DNA of 7,852 nt, taken from NCBI GenBank assembly GCA_004294195.1, contig REAQ01000203.1:1-7852 (forward strand), in the 5' to 3' direction. Made by a program: the position numbers and the translations under genes. This stretch comes from Sphingobacteriales bacterium. GTDB lineage: Bacteria; Bacteroidota; Bacteroidia; Chitinophagales; Chitinophagaceae. The notes beneath the pieces were generated by a model. The model was given only the letters and a program-made list of their open reading frames with translations. It did not search any database and was not told where the DNA came from. Below are positions 5,370 through 7,852 of this stretch, one piece after another (position 1 is the stretch's first letter; each line of letters opens with the position of its first letter).

Positions 5370-6083
5370 CTACTTGGTACGCATCATTTCACATTCAAAA
5401 ACATGACTGAAATTATTGACAATCAATTCTTTTACCTCATTCATCTCTAATTTATATCCAAGTTCTTTTTCCAGACTGGTCACCTGCTTATCTTGTATGC
5501 CGCAGGGGACAATGTGGTTGAAATAGTTGAGGTCCGTATTCACATTAAAGGCAAAACCATGCATGGTTATCCATCGGCTGCACCGCACCCCCATCGCACA
5601 AATCTTACGCTCCCGGCCCTTCACATCGGGATCCAGCCACACCCCGGTTTCGCCCGGACTTCTATCGCCCTTTAATCCATAATGCGCCATCACACGAATG
5701 ATCACCTCTTCAAGATTTCGCAAGTACTTACCGATATCGGTATACCATTTCTCGAGGTCCAAAATCGGATAGCCTACAATTTGGCCAGGCCCGTGAAAGG
5801 TGATATCGCCCCCGCGGTTGGTAGGGTAAAACTCGATTCCCTTCTTCGCCCGTTCCTCTTCGCTGATCAATACGTTTTCCATGCTTCCGCTCTTACCCAG
5901 TGTATACACCGGCGGATGCTCAACAAACAGCAAATAGTTGGAAGTTGCAAGTTGCAAGGGATCCGTGATGCCTCGCCCTCTAGCCTCACCCTTGATAGCA
6001 AGCCCTTGTTGTAAGAGCGATTCCTGCAATTCCCAGGCTTCTTTATACCGCATGTTTCCGAGGTCCTGGACGATGACTTCCAT
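5370..6083 (-). CDS. lipB: Octanoyl-[acyl-carrier-protein]:protein N-octanoyltransferase
   Basis: LipB moves the octanoyl chain from acyl-carrier protein to the lipoyl domains of pyruvate, 2-oxoglutarate dehydrogenase and glycine-cleavage H proteins, the first step of lipoate attachment in the cytoplasm. In 237 residues it shows EHPPVYTLGKSG (55-66), the signature RGGDITFHGPGQIVGYPI (90-107), the catalytic Lys160 in RKICAMGVR, MHGFAFNVNTDL (174-185) and the catalytic Cys194 in VPCGIQDKQVTSL. The start is the ATG at 6083, which gives the usual MEVIVQDLG opening; a TTG at 6113 in the same frame would lie inside the intergenic repeat. Residues 43-49 (LQLATSN), in a variable loop before the EHPPVYTLG strand, are exactly three heptamer repeat units. 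LipA is not in the window. Function should be intact. Confidence 0.95.
   Translation of the reverse strand: MEVIVQDLGNMRYKEAWELQESLLQQGLAIKGEARGRGITDPLQLATSNYLLFVEHPPVYTLGKSGSMENVLISEEERAKKGIEFYPTNRGGDITFHGPGQIVGYPILDLEKWYTDIGKYLRNLEEVIIRVMAHYGLKGDRSPGETGVWLDPDVKGRERKICAMGVRCSRWITMHGFAFNVNTDLNYFNHIVPCGIQDKQVTSLEKELGYKLEMNEVKELIVNNFSHVFECEMMRTK
5937..5957. repeat. Heptanucleotide array C inside lipB: three exact units
   Basis: One GTTGGAA unit and two GTTGCAA units follow each other, exactly 21 nt, thus seven codons in frame (LipB residues 43-49). The unit family is the same as in the minus-strand reading of the array in the PLP enzyme gene. Confidence 0.7.
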
Positions 6084-6086
6084 GTT

Positions 6087-6094
6087 GCAAAAAT
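6087..6094 (-). promoter_or_regulatory. Candidate -7 box at the lipB end of the palindrome
   Basis: Read on the minus strand, TATTTTTG matches TAnnTTTG exactly and ends 3 nt before the lipB ATG. If used, transcription would begin at or inside the start codon, so the mRNA would be leaderless or nearly so. No -33 element is evident. Confidence 0.3.
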
Positions 6095-6142
6095 AGCTAA
6101 TAGCTACTAGCAAAAATTAGCTACTAGCTAATAGCTAATAGC

Positions 6143-6150
6143 TATTTTTG
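6143..6150 (+). promoter_or_regulatory. Candidate -7 box at the rluD end of the palindrome
   Basis: TATTTTTG, the mirror copy of the box facing lipB, matches TAnnTTTG exactly and ends 4 nt before the ATG at 6155. The distance again implies a leaderless or almost leaderless transcript. There is no Shine-Dalgarno site between it and the start. Confidence 0.3.
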
Positions 6151-6154
6151 CCTG

Positions 6155-7201
6155 ATGAATGATCCAACTGAATTTGAGGACGGCCAGGAAGAAATGTATG
6201 AGCGATTATCGATCAAGGTAGACAAGGGCCAGGAACCCTTGCGGATCGATAAATTTCTGCAGAACCGGATCGAGAATGCCACGCGCAACAAGATCCAGAA
6301 GGCCATTGATGTGGGTCATGTATTGGTGAACGAGAAGCTGGTTAAGTCGAATTATAAAGTAAAACCCGGCGACCAGATCATTGCTTATTCCGATACCGAT
6401 CCCGAGAGTTATGACATCGTTCCGGAAGAGATGCCCCTTAATATTGTGTATGAGGACGATGATGTGCTGGTGATCAACAAGCCCGCCGGACTGGTGGTGC
6501 ACCCCGGGTGCGGCAACCCCAATGGCACCCTCGTGAACGGCATCGCGCATTATCTCAAGCTCCAGCAGCCGGAGCTCGACGAAAACAGCCTTCCGCGTTT
6601 TGGCATGGTGCATCGCATCGATAAAAATACCAGTGGACTCCTGCTTCTGGCGAAGTCAGACAAAGCAGCGAAGGATCTGGCCGACCAGTTTTTCGACCAT
6701 ACGGTGGATCGTAAATACATCGCCCTGGTCTGGGGGAACTTTGAGGAAGAGGAAGGCATCATCACCGGCCACGTGGGCAGGCACCAGCGCTTTCGCAAGA
6801 TCATGGACGTATATCCCGATGGCGAATATGGCAAGGAAGCGGTTACGCATTACCGTGTGCTGGAGCGCATGAACTACGTGACACTTGTGGAATGCCAGTT
6901 GGAGACAGGCCGTACCCACCAGATCCGTGTGCATATGCAACACATCGGACACTCCTTATTTAATGATGATACGTATGGCGGCGATAGGATCGTGAAGGGA
7001 ACCATATTTGCGAAGTACAAGCAGTTTGTAGAAAACTGTTTCACTATCTGCCCGAGGCATGCACTCCACGCGCAAACCCTCGGCTTTACCCATCCGCGCA
7101 GCAGACAGAGAATGTTGTTCACGAGTGACTTGCCGCCGGATATGGAGCAGTTGATTAAGAAATGGCGCGCCTATATTGGGCATAAAGGCATTGAGGCATA
7201 A
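6155..7201 (+). CDS. rluD: RluA-family 23S rRNA pseudouridine synthase (RluD type)
   Basis: Converts uridines to pseudouridine in RNA; RluD enzymes act on helix 69 of 23S rRNA. The 348 residues show an acidic amino end, an S4 RNA-binding domain at about 28-78 (LRIDKFLQ, GHVLVNEKLVKSNYKVKPGD), then the catalytic domain. This has VLVINKPAGLVVHP (104-117), the catalytic motif GMVHRIDKNTSGLLLLAKS (150-168) with Asp156, and LETGRTHQIRVHMQHIGHSL (249-268), followed by a family-typical end (RHALHAQTLGFTHPRS). Length and S4 domain fit RluD/RluC; the exact target uridine is not shown by sequence, so the symbol is by family. The start ATG at 6155 follows the palindromic repeat by 3 nt. A further ATTGGGC, the unit of the downstream array, occurs inside the last codons at 7175. 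Confidence 0.92.
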   Translation: MNDPTEFEDGQEEMYERLSIKVDKGQEPLRIDKFLQNRIENATRNKIQKAIDVGHVLVNEKLVKSNYKVKPGDQIIAYSDTDPESYDIVPEEMPLNIVYEDDDVLVINKPAGLVVHPGCGNPNGTLVNGIAHYLKLQQPELDENSLPRFGMVHRIDKNTSGLLLLAKSDKAAKDLADQFFDHTVDRKYIALVWGNFEEEEGIITGHVGRHQRFRKIMDVYPDGEYGKEAVTHYRVLERMNYVTLVECQLETGRTHQIRVHMQHIGHSLFNDDTYGGDRIVKGTIFAKYKQFVENCFTICPRHALHAQTLGFTHPRSRQRMLFTSDLPPDMEQLIKKWRAYIGHKGIEA

Positions 7202-7208
7202 TCGAGAA

Positions 7209-7236
7209 ATTGGGCATTGGGCACGGGGCACTGGGA
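7209..7236. repeat. Heptanucleotide array E after rluD
   Basis: Four heptamers in phase: ATTGGGC twice, ACGGGGC, and ACTGGGA. They take up most of the 43-bp gap between the convergent rluD and right-edge genes. There is no inverted arm and no U-tract, so it does not look like a terminator. Confidence 0.65.
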
Positions 7237-7244
7237 GGGTTTAG

Positions 7245-7852
7245 TTAATCAGAGAAATCGGACAGCGCAGCGGTGAACACGCCGCGTTCCTTGCCTTTCA
7301 TCACTACCTTCCAATTGCCGTTGTAACGGATGAGGGTGGGTACCATATAGTTCCTGAATGGAGAGATCTCTATTTCCATCGATACATCAAAAGCATAGAC
7401 GCCGGCGCCGTAACTGAGGGAATAGTTGCGTGCGAGCAACTGGAAATTGCTATAATCAAACCAGGTCACCATTTCATCAATCACCACTTTATCCGGATCA
7501 CCGCCCTCTTCTTTCGTTTTAGCTTTCATGGAGAACACATAGCATGGCTTGCCTTTCCGGTCCTGCACATCAATAGAGAAATCATAGTAAGGCGCTAATT
7601 CATCGTCAAAAACGGCGGCCTTGTTGCCCATCAGCGGAATACCCGGAATGCGCATACCTGGATTAAAGAACAACATCTTGAGTTGCTCCTTATGTTTTTC
7701 CATACCTGATTTACCGGCGAGGCTTCGTTCCGTACCGCTGACGATATTGTTCTCATGGCAGACCGTATCAAAGGCAAAGAACAATGAGGCATAGAGCGAG
7801 GCCGTATAATAATTATATCCCCCTTTTTTATCATAGAAATCACCCGTTACCT
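7245..7852 (-). CDS. Protein of unknown function, carboxy-terminal part (enters from the right edge)
   Basis: The minus strand is open from the right edge (7852) to the TAA at 7245-7247, at least 201 codons, so the true start lies outside; a TTG at 7784 is only an internal codon, since the frame upstream continues with GDFYDKKGGYNYYTASLYAS. I do not recognise the family. The last 110 residues alternate polar and aromatic/aliphatic positions like an antiparallel beta sheet: MVTWFDYSNFQLLARNYSL, then GVYAFDVSMEIEISPFRNY, MVPTLIRYNGNWKVVMKGKE. This recalls the half-barrel of LolA/outer-membrane-lipoprotein-sorting-like folds, but only as a shape. The upstream part (FFNPGMRIPGIPLMGNKAAV) is Pro/Gly-rich. 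An envelope protein is plausible; a signal peptide would be outside the window. Confidence 0.75.
   Translation of the reverse strand, partial: VTGDFYDKKGGYNYYTASLYASLFFAFDTVCHENNIVSGTERSLAGKSGMEKHKEQLKMLFFNPGMRIPGIPLMGNKAAVFDDELAPYYDFSIDVQDRKGKPCYVFSMKAKTKEEGGDPDKVVIDEMVTWFDYSNFQLLARNYSLSYGAGVYAFDVSMEIEISPFRNYMVPTLIRYNGNWKVVMKGKERGVFTAALSDFSD

Larger units (their letters stand above)
6087..6151. repeat. Heptanucleotide array D: palindrome filling the lipB/rluD gap
   Basis: ATAGCTA-type heptamers start at 6093, 6100, 6107 and again, after a 3-nt phase jump at the centre, at 6117, 6124, 6131 and 6138 (variants CTAGCAA, TTAGCTA, CTAGCTA). The outer 19 bases on each side (6087-6105 and 6133-6151) are reverse complements with one mismatch. 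The array occupies almost the entire 71-bp gap between the two divergent start codons, leaving 3 and 3 bases at its ends. Confidence 0.8.

Noticed and set aside
6206..7231. Several minus-strand frames opposite rluD
   Set aside because: Shadows of a strongly conserved gene, overlapping each other in different frames.

Overview
The window looks like a chromosomal segment of a Bacteroidota bacterium, most likely of the Chitinophagaceae. The evidence is the style of the ECF sigma factor (carboxy end with a GYTNADNAK-type motif), the lipoprotein signal and secreted-protein types, several TAnnTTTG promoter -7 boxes of the Bacteroidota kind, and the near absence of Shine-Dalgarno sites. No rRNA, tRNA, CRISPR array, transposase or phage gene was seen.

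Left part (1-2430). A PAS-type protein gene runs off the left edge on the minus strand, with a perfect 7-bp dyad just upstream. It is followed by a small minus-strand lipoprotein gene with its own rho-independent terminator. Next is a plus-strand pair: an ECF sigma-70 factor whose reading frame is broken, and, 3 nt downstream, a membrane protein. That protein joins an anti-sigma-like cytoplasmic domain, one transmembrane helix and a periplasmic trypsin-fold (S1C/HtrA-like) protease domain with an intact His-Asp-Ser triad. The pair reads as a sigma/anti-sigma stress-sensing module in which regulator and protease are one polypeptide, but the sigma gene as given cannot make a full product.

Middle part (2430-5370). 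A convergent intergenic repeat separates the protease from a minus-strand sugar-phosphate nucleotidyltransferase-like gene. Divergent from that is a PLP enzyme of the ACC deaminase/D-cysteine desulfhydrase family, followed by a secreted protein of unknown function with its own likely promoter.

Right part (5370-7852). lipB (lipoate biosynthesis) and an RluA/RluD-type pseudouridine synthase are divergent and separated only by a palindromic repeat. An unrecognised minus-strand gene enters from the right edge.

The most unusual thing is not a gene. From 2435 to 7236 there are five short tandem arrays with different sequences but the same 7-nt unit length. Three fill intergenic gaps: protease/nucleotidyltransferase, lipB/rluD, and rluD/right-edge gene. 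Two lie inside coding sequences: the PLP enzyme and lipB. They resemble in style the heptanucleotide STRR repeats known from filamentous cyanobacteria. Two arrays are folded into near-perfect palindromes, and one of these carries a -7 promoter box at each end facing lipB and rluD.
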